From positions 1 through 12,643 of the forward strand of contig CAAAJI010001179.1 in assembly GCA_900642245.1 (NCBI GenBank): a stretch of 12,643 nt of DNA. The letters run 5' to 3'. Shown piece by piece: positions 1 through 8,997 of the stretch. Each line of letters starts with the position of its first letter. Position 1 is the stretch's first letter. Under the pieces are notes generated by a model. The model had not been told where the DNA came from. It did no database searches and saw only the letters and a program-made list of their open reading frames with translations. The DNA comes from Fragilaria radians. Its lineage: Eukaryota > Bacillariophyta > Fragilariophyceae > Fragilariales > Fragilariaceae. A program made the position numbers and the translations under genes.

Positions 1-1945
1 TTAATTGGAAGTAACTTGGCACAATGGTCAGTCCTTGCTGCATTCCTTTCACTTGTTGTCATTGCAGCTTCGCGTGGATCATCGGAGAATAAGGGAGTCA
101 TGTATGAACAGCCAGTACGATCTGTTTACTTTAACGATAGTGGATCGTTCCTGTTTTTGGAAAATGAAGTCAATGACACTTTCCTAGAAGATAATAATCT
201 TTTCTTTGGATACACGTTTGATGATTTCAATTCAACTTTCATGGAGAGTTCCAGAGAGCGCACTACACGCAATCTTTTGGAAATGATTGTTTCATTTCCT
301 GGAATCACCACATTTACTTTGAATGAAGAACCGGGAAGTGATTTGACGGAATTTTTAGTCAAGTCCATGTTTGATATGACTGGCTTAAACATGACTTCTG
401 CGTTTGAAGCACCCCATAACTTTCAATTTGAATTAAATTCCAATTTATTTAATTTTGTGGTCAGCGAGCTTGAAAAGGAAGATCGAGATGTAAAGTAAGT
501 TTACTCTTCACTCAATTTCCTGTCGTCATTACAATTTTCTCTCATGCCTTTTTCCATTTAGAATTATGGCTCCGTTAATTACGGCAGGACTAACAGGAGC
601 TTGTTCAATCATTTTTATTGCTGTGAATTATCTACCATCGTATATCATTACTGTTTTGAAGTTTCGGTCAGGTGTCCTTGGTAGCTTACATGATCCTAGA
701 AGTATGTATTTGAATAAAATGAACCCTTTCTTCCCAACCTTGTTGATTGGCAGTTCATTTTGGGGTGCCGCATTTACCGGTGGAGCCACTGGATTCTTTT
801 GTGGGTCCATTATTTACCTTTTGTTATGGGAAAAAACAAGAGTCATGGCAATGACAGCACTTGCCTTCATTGTTGGTAAGTTTGAAGCGTTGTTATACTT
901 TCATTGCCGACGTCTCTAACAAATTGGCACAGTTCTCATCATAACCTGGCTCTTACGATTCACAGTTGTTAATTTAATTTACTGTGTTGTTTCCAGAGGC
1001 TTCCTACGTAATAAACCAGCGATACACAATATTATTGTTTTAATGTTTGAAACATGGAATATTGGGAATTCGGTAAGATTGATTGCGTCAATGCATATAT
1101 CCATGCCTTTACCGTATTAATGATCTTCTTTTCCTATAGCTAGGATATGTGTTGGCAAGATCCGTAAGAGTAATAGTTATTACTATTTTTTACATTGGAA
1201 GACTCGATAAGTGGATTCTTGCAGATGGAGCAGGCGAAGTTCTGTGTTTCCATCCTGACTTTTATCCTCGGTAAGTTCCCATCGTTTATCAAGTATGAGT
1301 TGATTCAATTGATCATCACTGAACTTTTCCAGGGCCTACAACCGAGACCTATTGGTTCATGAAGCACATCGCCATCCTTGGATCGAGAGGTTAGTAATGA
1401 TGTATATGCTCAAGATTCGGTTTGGAAAGAGTTTTGGGAGTCAGGCAGGAGGTTGTTGGCGTTTGCTCTTTGTCTCCGCGCTCATGCCCTGGCTTAGCTC
1501 CTACAATGTGACGTCAGTGCCAGAGTCATCACGCCGTAAAAGCTCGTTGAGTCGAAAAAGAAGGGATGCTGAAGACATCGAAACAATAGGAATGCATATG
1601 CAGGATATATCCCAGAGGCAAAATCAAGCTGGAAGTATTGACCGTGATGGACTTGATGAAAAGGATACAGTTATGTCACTTTTTTCCTTTCGTCGGATAG
1701 CTAATGAAGATTTTGTGTGTGATGATAGCGAATTAACAGAGCGATCTAAATCCCAAAGAAACATCATCTCTACACAGTCTCGAGAAGCGATGAAGCGAGC
1801 TCGATTACCATCTGAGGAATCCTTCAGCCAAGACTTGTCAATAGGAAGTTGGAATAGTTCAAGCTATCAGCATGAAAAGTCAATGCACCAAAAGAATGAT
1901 GTCGAGTTGTCAACTGTTGCCTCGGAAAATTCCACCTTGATTTAG
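1..1945 (+). CDS. STRA6 / RBP-receptor-like multi-pass membrane protein, 5' partial, five exons
   Basis: Exons 1-494, 562-875, 933-1072, 1140-1270 and 1333-1945 join in frame through four GT-AG introns and give 563 visible residues ending at TAG. The frame is open to base 1, so the start lies outside the window; the in-frame TTG at 16 is not a start. Visible are a membrane segment at about residues 7-23, then about 140 polar residues with four N-glycosylation sequons (N45, N58, N77, N130), then membrane segments at about 168-197, 220-253, 258-290 and 303-335. Next come FHPDFYPR (353-360), HEAHRHP (369-375) and CWRLLF (401-406). The tail from about 418 is Ser/Lys/Arg-rich and probably cytosolic. 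By recall, the order of a Tyr/Pro loop, a basic 'HxxHP' helix and a late Trp-Leu motif parallels the C-terminal half of vertebrate STRA6, the retinol channel/receptor. The long extracellular loop is unlike vertebrate STRA6. Family call moderate; ligand unknown. Confidence 0.7.
495..561 (+). other. Intron 1 of the STRA6-like gene (67 bases)
   Basis: It begins GTAAGT and ends in a pyrimidine-rich stretch with TTTAG. It splits a Lys codon after its second base, and removing it keeps the reading frame open from the glycosylatable loop into the next membrane segment. Confidence 0.9.
876..932 (+). other. Intron 2 of the STRA6-like gene (57 bases)
   Basis: Donor GTAAGT, acceptor CACAG. It splits a Val codon after its first base. 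Reading through meets a stop at 917-919, whereas splicing continues a hydrophobic segment without interruption. Confidence 0.9.
1073..1139 (+). other. Intron 3 of the STRA6-like gene (67 bases)
   Basis: Donor GTAAGA, acceptor CTATAG, phase 0. A second AG four bases downstream (1142-1143) would shift the frame, so 1139 is preferred. Confidence 0.85.
1271..1332 (+). other. Intron 4 of the STRA6-like gene (62 bases)
   Basis: Donor GTAAGT, acceptor TTTTCCAG. It splits an Arg codon after its second base. The junction lies between the conserved-looking DFYP and HEAHRHP motifs, which become adjacent only after splicing. Confidence 0.9.
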
Positions 1946-2779
1946 CTGCAAAACAAAGTCTCTACACAAAGAAAGTTGACTTCATATGTGAAGAAAATGA
2001 CACTTTAATTTGAGAAAGATTTATATAAACCTTTGCTTATGCCGTGGTCCAAATACAACCTGTGTTAGATCTTCAAAATAGATGTAGTAATCTTGGGACT
2101 AAAATCCAGCCCAAAAGGCAACTCTGTGCCCAATTATAAGATAGGACTTGTCATTGCACTATAAAATTCTGAGAATCCTAGTTATGGCTACAGGCTCTTC
2201 CTAACTGTCATACTGGTGAAATATCAGAGTTCTGTACACGCTGCTGAATACTTTTTGAAAAGCAATCATTGAAAACTCTAAAGTGCATAAACTTTTAAGA
2301 AAAGCCTTGAATAGTTCCATAAGAAAATCCTCTTGTTCTGCTTCTCTCGTTTAAAATATCTTAACCTCTGTCTCAACCTCATCAAAACGCAGAAGAATCA
2401 TCCTAGTAAAGCATTTATGGATATAAAATTGTTCAATCATCAATTAACGCTATTGCAATTACTTGAAATTTGCTACATTACGTTCAAAGTTATCGCATGT
2501 GATTCCAGGAATGAATATTTTTCTGATGAACTTACCTATGCTCATCCATCCAAGTGATAAGGGTTTCTAAGTATTACTATATAGCAATGTGACCTGACTA
2601 GTTGCACCGTACTAGTAACTGTTGGAAAGTATCACTTGTACTCACTGATTTGTACACTTGAGAGAAACGCACGTCTGAAGATAAGTTAACTTATTAGTGA
2701 AAGTGTTTAGTGATTAAGGCAAGGAAGCATCACCTAGTGAAAAGAAGGGAACAAATAAAGTGATTTAGATCTTTGATTG
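1946..2779. other. AT-rich spacer with no gene seen
   Basis: This stretch follows the stop of the STRA6-like gene and must include its 3' UTR. Frames on both strands are short and none resembles a known protein; the longest is a 74-codon plus-strand frame at 2333-2557 without recognisable motifs. No tRNA-like fold or tandem array was seen. The left end of the retroelement relic probably lies near its right border, but no terminal repeat could be confirmed. Confidence 0.6.
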
Positions 2780-2969
2780 AAATGAATTGCACACATGGAG
2801 CTAGTTTTCTATTTATTGATGCAAAGTGTTGAAGTGGTGTTCAACAATGTGAAAGGATGCAAGAACAATGTTAATACAGAAGGTAATGCAACAATGGCTT
2901 GGGAAAGGTTGAAGAACAAGTAAGAACTAATCTCTGCTTCTAATTTATTGGTATCTACCTCATGATTGC

Positions 2970-3710
2970 AAAGTTAAGTTGCTGCTGGTTTGACAGCTCT
3001 GTCAGCCATGTCATTTGGCAGGTCATTCTGCATTGTCTTAAAGTATCTGATCAATGATATTGTCACCTGCTTACATAAGGTAAAATCAAGTGTCATTCCA
3101 AGGTATTCTTGAAATCCTTCCATGTGAAGCAGTAAGAGGTGCCTCATTTCCAAATTCATTATTTAGCTTCTCAATCACACTTATGACAACATTGATCAGG
3201 CATAAGAGATTTAGAAATCATCTACATGCCTGGCAAGGGTACATTGTTTCAGTAGTATAATTAAATTTGCGGCACAACTCTCTTGAGGGTTTCTGTTAGG
3301 AATGATTGATATAAATTGTAGTCCTATTCTTAAAGTATTTTTGCCATCCCTTGTTCCATCTTCATGTGACCTGTTTCAGTCATTGGTATTTGGACGAAAG
3401 CACCAGAGACATCAACAATTGCAACAATTCAATTTCCTTAGCATCTATGGCACACCTTTGAGTGATATTCATGTTGCTTGCAACCATCTTCACATCCACA
3501 ACCCTTTACCGTACTATATCGTGTTTGCTTAAGAAACATGTGAATGCTTCTCACTAATGGTTAGGCTGTTGGAATGTATTAGGTTAATCACGTTCCGATT
3601 GAGTAGCTGGCTTAAATCTTTGAAAACAGCTTCTCTCCTGTATTTTCAAAATGTTATTCCCTGTTTGCATTGAGTATTGAGTCATTAATGGTTTATGTTC
3701 TTGATGTAGG
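2970..3710 (-). pseudogene. Broken copia reverse transcriptase
   Basis: Motifs appear in the order expected of a copia RNA-dependent DNA polymerase. They are a degraded N-terminal block (about 3586-3666, with NRNVI), a KGxGCxDGxKQ-like motif (3465-3506), the first catalytic Asp motif DVSGAFVQ (3390-3413), the catalytic HVDD motif (3217-3228, the counterpart of YVDD) and YLGMTLDF (3082-3105). A Pro-Ala-Ala close to a stop ends the recognisable part near 2980. The motifs fall in different frames: the frame changes between 3465 and 3419, again after the catalytic Asp region, and again between HVDD and YLGMTLDF. Stops follow soon after HVDD. The copy cannot encode a working enzyme. Recognition rests on recalled family motifs and on diatom copia elements in particular. 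Confidence 0.88.
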
Positions 3711-4109
3711 TGATCATAGCTGAGTGCTTGATGTGACTAATGTTAAAGGCCTGCCGTGGCCCAAATAGGCATACATCTCTTCATTTAATTCTATTGCTCA
3801 AGGTTTGATGATTCTTCCCTACTTTCTGCTGCTGTAGTATCCTCAAAGACGACATTGGTATGGTCAAGTGAGTCATGGTTGACATCATCTTTTTCTCCTT
3901 CAGATCAATTATGGGTCAGCTGCACAGAGGAAATGTCATGATTGCATTCTTCTTCACGGCTATCACCTTCAACCTTATGCTCCATGCTCGTTTGGCTGTA
4001 GGATAAGTCATCATCTTCAGTAATGGTAGCGTTGAAATTGTCGTGATCATTGGAAATAGTGATTTACTGCATGTCAGTGGATATAACTTCATTATGTGTA
4101 TCACTCCTT

Positions 4110-4310
4110 TCAGTGAATATGCAGTCCATCAACTACAGTTAACTCTCCAACAGGAGATGAGGCTAAACATATTCCAGTGTAATCTAGGTTCAATCCAGTG
4201 ACAATGCCTCTTGGAGTCACAGCCATTGACACATTATCAATAATCTTTAAGAATGATTTTGTCTTAGGACGCCCAAGGGCCCTGTGTATTTCCTTGAAAA
4301 TACAGCACAT
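4110..4310 (-). pseudogene. Unassigned peptide frame at the head of the retroelement relic
   Basis: This is an open minus-strand frame of 66 codons whose composition looks protein-like (Val/Thr/Gly-rich, containing VTPRGIVTGLNLD). After one frame change near 4115 it runs into the acidic linker of the copia relic, so it probably belongs to the same pol remnant. I do not recognise the domain. A remnant of a host gene next to the insertion is the alternative. Confidence 0.35.
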
Positions 4311-4430
4311 GAGTAGTCATGACTTGAGTAGTTAGATGTATTAACTGCTATAGTAGTGACAAGAACAGCTCCGTGATTATGATAAACAATAAACCTTAAT
4401 CAATCAAATCCTTTTCCAATAATTTTTCAG

Positions 4431-4860
4431 AGCCATAACTGCTGCACTACATTCCACCTGTATAATGTTGCTGCAGAGTTGCATGCGTGTATTGGATAAA
4501 AATGGATTTGCAAGTTTCTCTCATGCAATAGGTAAGAAGCTTTAGAATTGTGTATTGCTTTATTGCTTGGATGCTTCTTTTCCTTGTTCAAGATTTTCTC
4601 TTTTTCTATCTTATAATGCACAGTTATGGACACCACCCACTTCAAAATCGCGAGATCCAATATGCCAAACACGTGACAAGTTTCTTCTGTGTTTATGTTG
4701 GCTCACTCAAAGAAATAATGTTTATTGTCCTTTCTTCTCGTATCCCAGTTCCAAACAATATATCAATTCTATTGCCGTATTCCCAGGGGAGAGGGATAGG
4801 TCAGACTATTTGTCAACCTTGCGTATCTTAAAAAGCATCGCTGGGCTAGGAAAGCAATAA
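4431..4860 (+). pseudogene. Possible exon remnants of an unidentified gene
   Basis: A stretch bounded by a good acceptor (TTTTTCAG ending at 4430) and a good donor (GTAAGA from 4532) is open in one frame for 33 codons and reads like a helical peptide (contains RVLDKNGFASFSHAI). A second acceptor-like CAG ends at 4623. Beyond it two overlapping plus-strand frames stay open, to a stop at 4829-4831 in one and 4858-4860 in the other. The phase that the first exon demands instead meets a stop near 4672. The pieces therefore do not join into a working gene as read. This could be a frameshifted relic or chance; a 33-codon open frame alone is weak evidence. No family recognised. Confidence 0.25.
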
Positions 4861-5035
4861 TTGGAAATGTAATGCAACACAAATTTCCACAGAAATCATA
4901 ATTAGAATTACCATGACATAATAGACCCTATCGCTTGTTGCGATCTTTCATTAACCTACGTAAATATCTAAATAAATAAGCTTTTTGTCGTTCCATTTTT
5001 GATTCTCAAAATTGGGGAATCTTGATTCAGTTATT
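4861..5035. other. Short spacer, 3' flank of the SLC13-type gene
   Basis: AT-rich sequence immediately downstream of the transporter stop codon on the minus strand. It should include that gene's 3' UTR. No ORF or recognisable signal was seen. Confidence 0.5.
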
Positions 5036-8000
5036 TCATGGTTGATCCTTTGATTGACGGGAAGAAGAATGATACTGCCATGAACTGCCATCCATCAATA
5101 CACCTGAAATTTCTGCTTGTCTTTTCTTTAAAATCGAGAACCTAGTCAAGGAAAGAGCTGTGACGAGCAAAAATCCAATGCCACAGACTATCCAGCTGAT
5201 TACCCACGTTGGATTCGATTGTGATAACAAGGAAACCATAGCTGTTGAAGATATCCAAAGGATCACCTGCATCGGTGTTCCAAACTTTAGAAAGTCTATG
5301 TTGGCATACCCACCAGGACCATATACCATTAGATTGGTTTGGTAACCAAAGGAAGTGTTGTAGGAACTAGCTGAGAGCATCAAGATCATTGCCATCTTTG
5401 TTCGATCACAGCCTGTTTGATCAACAGCATCCATGGCAATTGGAAACATCAAAGTCGCAGCAGCGTTATTCGTTAGGATTGCAGTCAACAGGTTGCCTGC
5501 CAAATAGACGGAAGCATAGACTCCGGTATCTGTCATCATGAAATAGTGTAAGTTCCGCAAACGAGCTTCATCACCGACATAAAGCTTAACTTACCTCCAA
5601 GCCCAATCGACTTTCCAGCTTGGACCAAGAAAGTGGCTAAGCCCGATGCAACTCCAGAGTTCTCCATGGCATAACCGATTCCAAACGCAGCGGCAACAGT
5701 GATATAAAGATCCCATTGTATGGCATTACGGGCCTCTTCCTGAGTTACAATACCTACACCCACTAGGATGACGCTAGCAGCCGCTCCCATGACAAGCAGA
5801 GATCTGACTTCTATTGCTGCCACCGTAAGGCATACAATGATAAGCACAACACTTACAAGAAATAAACGAGGTCGCGGTGGGCTTGAGTTTTCAACTTCGC
5901 TTACTAGCGCAAATGTTTTGTAATTGGAAGCATGGTTCTTCATGAAAGTTGGACCAGCTTCCACAAGCAAAACATCACCAGTTTGAAGCTTTACGTTTGC
6001 GGGATGCTCATGTACACGATCGCTTCCACGCTGAATGGAAATGACTGCTCCACCGTATTCACTTCGAAAATGAACATCTTTAACTGTATTTCCAATTAAT
6101 GGTGAACCCTTGGCAACAACTGCCTGAACTAGTCGTCTCTCTTGTATCATCACAGTAGACTTCATCCCTTGTTGATGATAGAATACAAGACCATTCACTT
6201 TTTGGAGATCAGCGATCGCTTCCGCACTACCTGAATACCACAAGATGTCGCCCACTTCGAGTTTTTCGTCTGGAGACAAAGTCACAGTACTATCCTCATT
6301 TGGACGCTCCACACTTATCAAAATGACACCAGGCAATTTGGAATAACCCAATGAATTTATTGATTTATTCACAAGAGGGGATTTAGAAGAAACGAGGAAT
6401 GCTGTCAAAAATTCTCCTGTCGGGAAGTTTTGATTGTCGTTCGAGTTAAACTCAACCTTGAGATCCATCAGTACTTCACGTATTCCAGCGTTAGCTTCCA
6501 AGTCAGAATTCTCGACTTCTAATAAATCATTACTGGACTTGGATGCATCAATCTTTGCATAAAATCCTGTTGGTGGTTTTGACAAAAGAGGTGAACCTTC
6601 AAGAGTTTGTAACACAAGGAGATCACCGGGACCAAACTCAGAATCCATCAAGGCATTCTTTCCCCCTTTCTGATAGGCAACAATTAACGCATTGTATTTG
6701 GATCGAAAATCAATATCGATTGGCTTTTTGCCAATGAGTTTAGATGTGTTCGTGACATGTGCTCGAACAACACGGGAACCACTTTTTCTTACAAAGGAAC
6801 CATCCGAAGCATGTGCTGCATGTGCAATCGCCGCTTCTAATGCTTCAAGGTCAGGAGTAGAGGCCTCTAATGGCTCGCATCTCCAGACTGAGAGCGAACG
6901 GCCATCGAACACTTTCGCCTCAGAGTGTTTAAGGTTCAGTAAACTATTGGCAATAACATTGGAAATATCCATAAGTAATCCTGGTCTATCTTGACACTCG
7001 ACTCCCACAAGAATAACTTTTTCAGTAGAATCCAAAGTCACCACAGAAATGCACTTTTTGGATTCGGTATCAACAAGCTCACGACCCCCTATTTGATCGG
7101 AAAGTCGATTGACGAAGCGCACACGATCTGAAACATCACCCGTCAGTGTTGTTAAATCTTCAATTTCAAAGCCTTGTTTTGGTTGATCTTCATGAGTGGC
7201 AATATTTTCGGTTGTAATAATTTCTAAGCCATGTACCTCACAAAAAGTGGTAAAGGCTTCCACTGAACCAGTAAAATATAGTTCATCGCCAACAGAGATT
7301 ACAAAGTCTTTGCTGACGGCATGGTGTATATTACCTGTGGTTGCTCGACGGACATTCACCAGAAAAATACCTCCAGACTCCCCTAATCCAGATCGCTTAT
7401 AGGTTCGTCCAGCAGCTGGCGACCAGGGTTTCACTCTTGCTCCAAACAATAAATCATCAGTGTTACTATCAGTATGACTTTTTCCCATAGGAAGGAGAAA
7501 TGGAGCAAAAACCATTATGTAAGCCAAACCTATCATTGCATTTGGCACGCCATAAATTGCCAAATCGAATAGCCCAATATTTCCTGCCTCTTCATTTGAA
7601 TAATTATTCTTTAATAGACCCTGGACAACTAGATTGGTTGAAGTTCCAACTAAAGTACAGGTTCCTCCTAAGATAGTTGCATAGGATAATGGCATCAAGA
7701 GTTGTTCCTTTGGAACACCGATTGATTTTGCCCAACGAAGAGTCAGTGGAATCATAACTGCAACAATTGGAGTATTGTTCAAAAAGGCAGAAAGTATTGC
7801 AATTGGTACCATAAGACGGATCTGTGCCCCTGCGATTGTTTTTGGCTTTCCCATGACTAAACCCATGTAATAGTCGAGAGCACCGGTACGACTAATGCCT
7901 TCGGCCACAACAAACAATACCATCACCGTCAATATTCCTTCATTCGAAAATCCAGCCAGGCCTTCTTTCACTGTTATGATATCCATGAGCATAAAGACAG

Positions 8001-8229
8001 TTAAACCAGCTACCATAACCCAGTCAGGACCAATCTTATCTGTTATCATAAAGTAAAACATGACAACCAACGTTAACGATACAACTACTGTCTGCCAAAT
8101 AGGAGCTGAAACCTTTTCTTCCAAGTGACGTCCATTTTCAATTATATTGGCATCCTCATGCAAGCATGGACAATGATCTAACCAAGGATCTGTCATCTCC
8201 TTTGCTTGAAAAAGATCCAAAAACTGCAT
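5036..8229 (-). CDS. SLC13/DASS-type anion transporter with RCK_C (TrkA-C) array and internal ACT-like domain
   Basis: Two exons (8229-5595 and 5529-5036) encode 1042 residues. The ATG at 8229 follows an in-frame stop at 8305-8307 with only one poor AG between them, so this start is well supported. The N-terminal membrane half (about 43-248) has NNTPIVAVMIP (151-161) and GGTCTLVGTSTNL (188-200). The C-terminal half (about 787-1008) has TNNAAATLMFPIA (898-910) and GYQTNLMVYGPGGY (940-953). These are the paired Asn-Thr substrate/sodium-site motifs of the DASS family. Between them lies a cytosolic block: RCK_C-like modules at about 280-340, 486-545, 606-684 and 697-765, and an ACT-like domain at about 403-480 (DRPGLL at 414-419). 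By family knowledge, algal members of this build take up sulfate with sodium; the substrate here is inferred. It sits at the plasma membrane or another membrane; no clear signal peptide. Membrane motifs look intact. Confidence 0.93.
5530..5594 (-). other. Intron of the SLC13-type gene (65 bases)
   Basis: On the minus strand the donor is GTAAGT (from 5594) and the acceptor is GACAG (ending at 5530). It interrupts an Asp codon after its first base. Splicing joins the glycine-rich end of one membrane segment to the segment carrying TNNAAA, which restores the family's normal spacing. Unspliced reading leads to a stop near 5536. Confidence 0.9.
6790..7023 (-). other. ACT-like ligand-binding domain encoded inside the SLC13-type gene
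   Basis: Residues about 403-480 read as a beta-alpha-beta-beta-alpha-beta unit. A hydrophobic strand (405-412) leads into DRPGLL (414-419), then a helix (417-430), a strand with the 'NLKHSEAKVF' pattern (432-441), a second strand (445-453) and a helix (460-474). The Asp-Arg-Pro-Gly-Leu turn is the hallmark of ACT domains, which bind amino acids or other small ligands and regulate the protein they belong to. It lies between the first and second RCK_C-like modules. The ligand cannot be told from the sequence. Confidence 0.75.
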
Positions 8230-8997
8230 TTTCAAATGTTGTGTCCCTCGAATCGTTTTTCCGAAGAATTGTAGCCACGAAAAACGTTTTCCAGATTTCA
8301 GGTGTCATGCGGGTTCGGATAAGAAAAAAGAAGTGAATTTTTCACTGCACTGGTCAAAAACAGTTAAAGGCCAATCAGAACAGAAATTGATGTTCAAGAT
8401 TGTTGCTTGCAAACATTGAGGAGTGATTCAATTTCAAACTTCAGTCATGATACCAAATAGTACTACTTTCAAGATAATGTCCAATACAACTTTTTTATCC
8501 AAGTGGTGGGCAACGATTGGAATTACGTGGGGGTTGACGAGAAACTTTTAGTCAAGTAGCCTGAATAGTATTGACTAGGGTTTGAATGTTTACAGCAGTG
8601 GAGCTTTTGTTGAAATTTATTCTTGACAGTAGCTCGGTGATGATCCATATAAAAAGATTGGCAGGATAAACACATATATTAGAATCGTTCCATAAAAGGA
8701 ATCTAATGGTGTATATTAGTGAATTGATTTTTGGATCATTATTACATCAGAGCCGTATATATCAGTCAAGCAAAGCAAAGTATTGCTCCATTATGATTGG
8801 TGTGAATTAAAAAAGGAGTTAGCATGTCTATATCTATATGTAAGCTATCATCAGAATGCTGGAACAAATATCATTGCTGAGTAATTTTGGAAGGATATTT
8901 TCTAAACAATTTAAGTAATGAAAAGAATACGGTTGGGACTACAGTGAGTCAATTAGCTTCATTTGGTTTTCTGGCAAACGGCATTCTTATTCTTTTC
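8230..8997. other. Spacer between the SLC13-type and ABCC genes
   Basis: This holds the 5' flank of the SLC13-type gene and the 3' flank of the ABCC gene, both on the minus strand. No ORF of note was seen. An imperfect inverted repeat at about 8674-8717 (arms around TTAGAATCGTTCC and GGAATCTAA, loop of about six A-rich bases) is the only structure noticed, and its role is unknown. I could not identify a TATA box or other promoter element with confidence. Confidence 0.5.

Larger units (their letters stand above)
2780..4320 (-). mobile_element. Decayed Ty1/copia-type retrotransposon relic
   Basis: Reading the minus strand from high to low coordinates, the order is: an unassigned peptide frame (about 4110-4310), a long acidic Asp/Glu-rich stretch broken by stops (about 3785-4105), then reverse transcriptase motifs (about 2970-3710). 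This order fits the linker between integrase and reverse transcriptase in copia pol genes, followed by the polymerase. Integrase, Gag, protease and RNase H were not recognised, and no pair of long terminal repeats was found. The outer limits are therefore estimates. Several in-frame stops and at least three frame changes show that it is a dead copy. It occupies much of the spacer between the STRA6-like and SLC13-type genes. Confidence 0.8.

Noticed and set aside
16..18. TTG as a start for the STRA6-like gene
   Set aside because: TTG is not a normal nuclear start codon in this kind of organism, and the frame is open to base 1, so the gene is better read as cut by the window edge.
2333..2557. 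74-codon plus-strand ORF in the spacer
   Set aside because: No splice context, domain or codon signal was seen; length is unremarkable for AT-rich sequence of this size.
2597..2616. Two ACTAGT palindromes close together
   Set aside because: Six-base palindromes 14 bases apart are too short to call a repeat or a binding site without further evidence.
2620..2625. TGTTGG as a copia long-terminal-repeat end
   Set aside because: TGTTGG/CCAACA ends are typical of copia repeats and this lies near the expected left end, but no matching repeat, target-site duplication or partner terminus was found. Another TGTTGG at 3567-3572 falls within the polymerase remnant and shows the hexamer occurs by chance.
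4427..4672. 81-codon minus-strand ORF
   Set aside because: Composition is AT-driven (Lys/Ile/Asn/His), it has no motif, and it overlaps the better-supported plus-strand exon-like segment.
1946..5035. tRNA genes, other structured RNAs or CRISPR-like arrays in the large spacer
   Set aside because: No cloverleaf with a T-arm GTTCRA box and no regularly spaced repeats were seen on either strand by eye.
6692..6994. 100-codon plus-strand ORF opposite the SLC13-type gene
   Set aside because: It is antisense to the ACT/RCK_C region with no features of its own; treated as a shadow frame.
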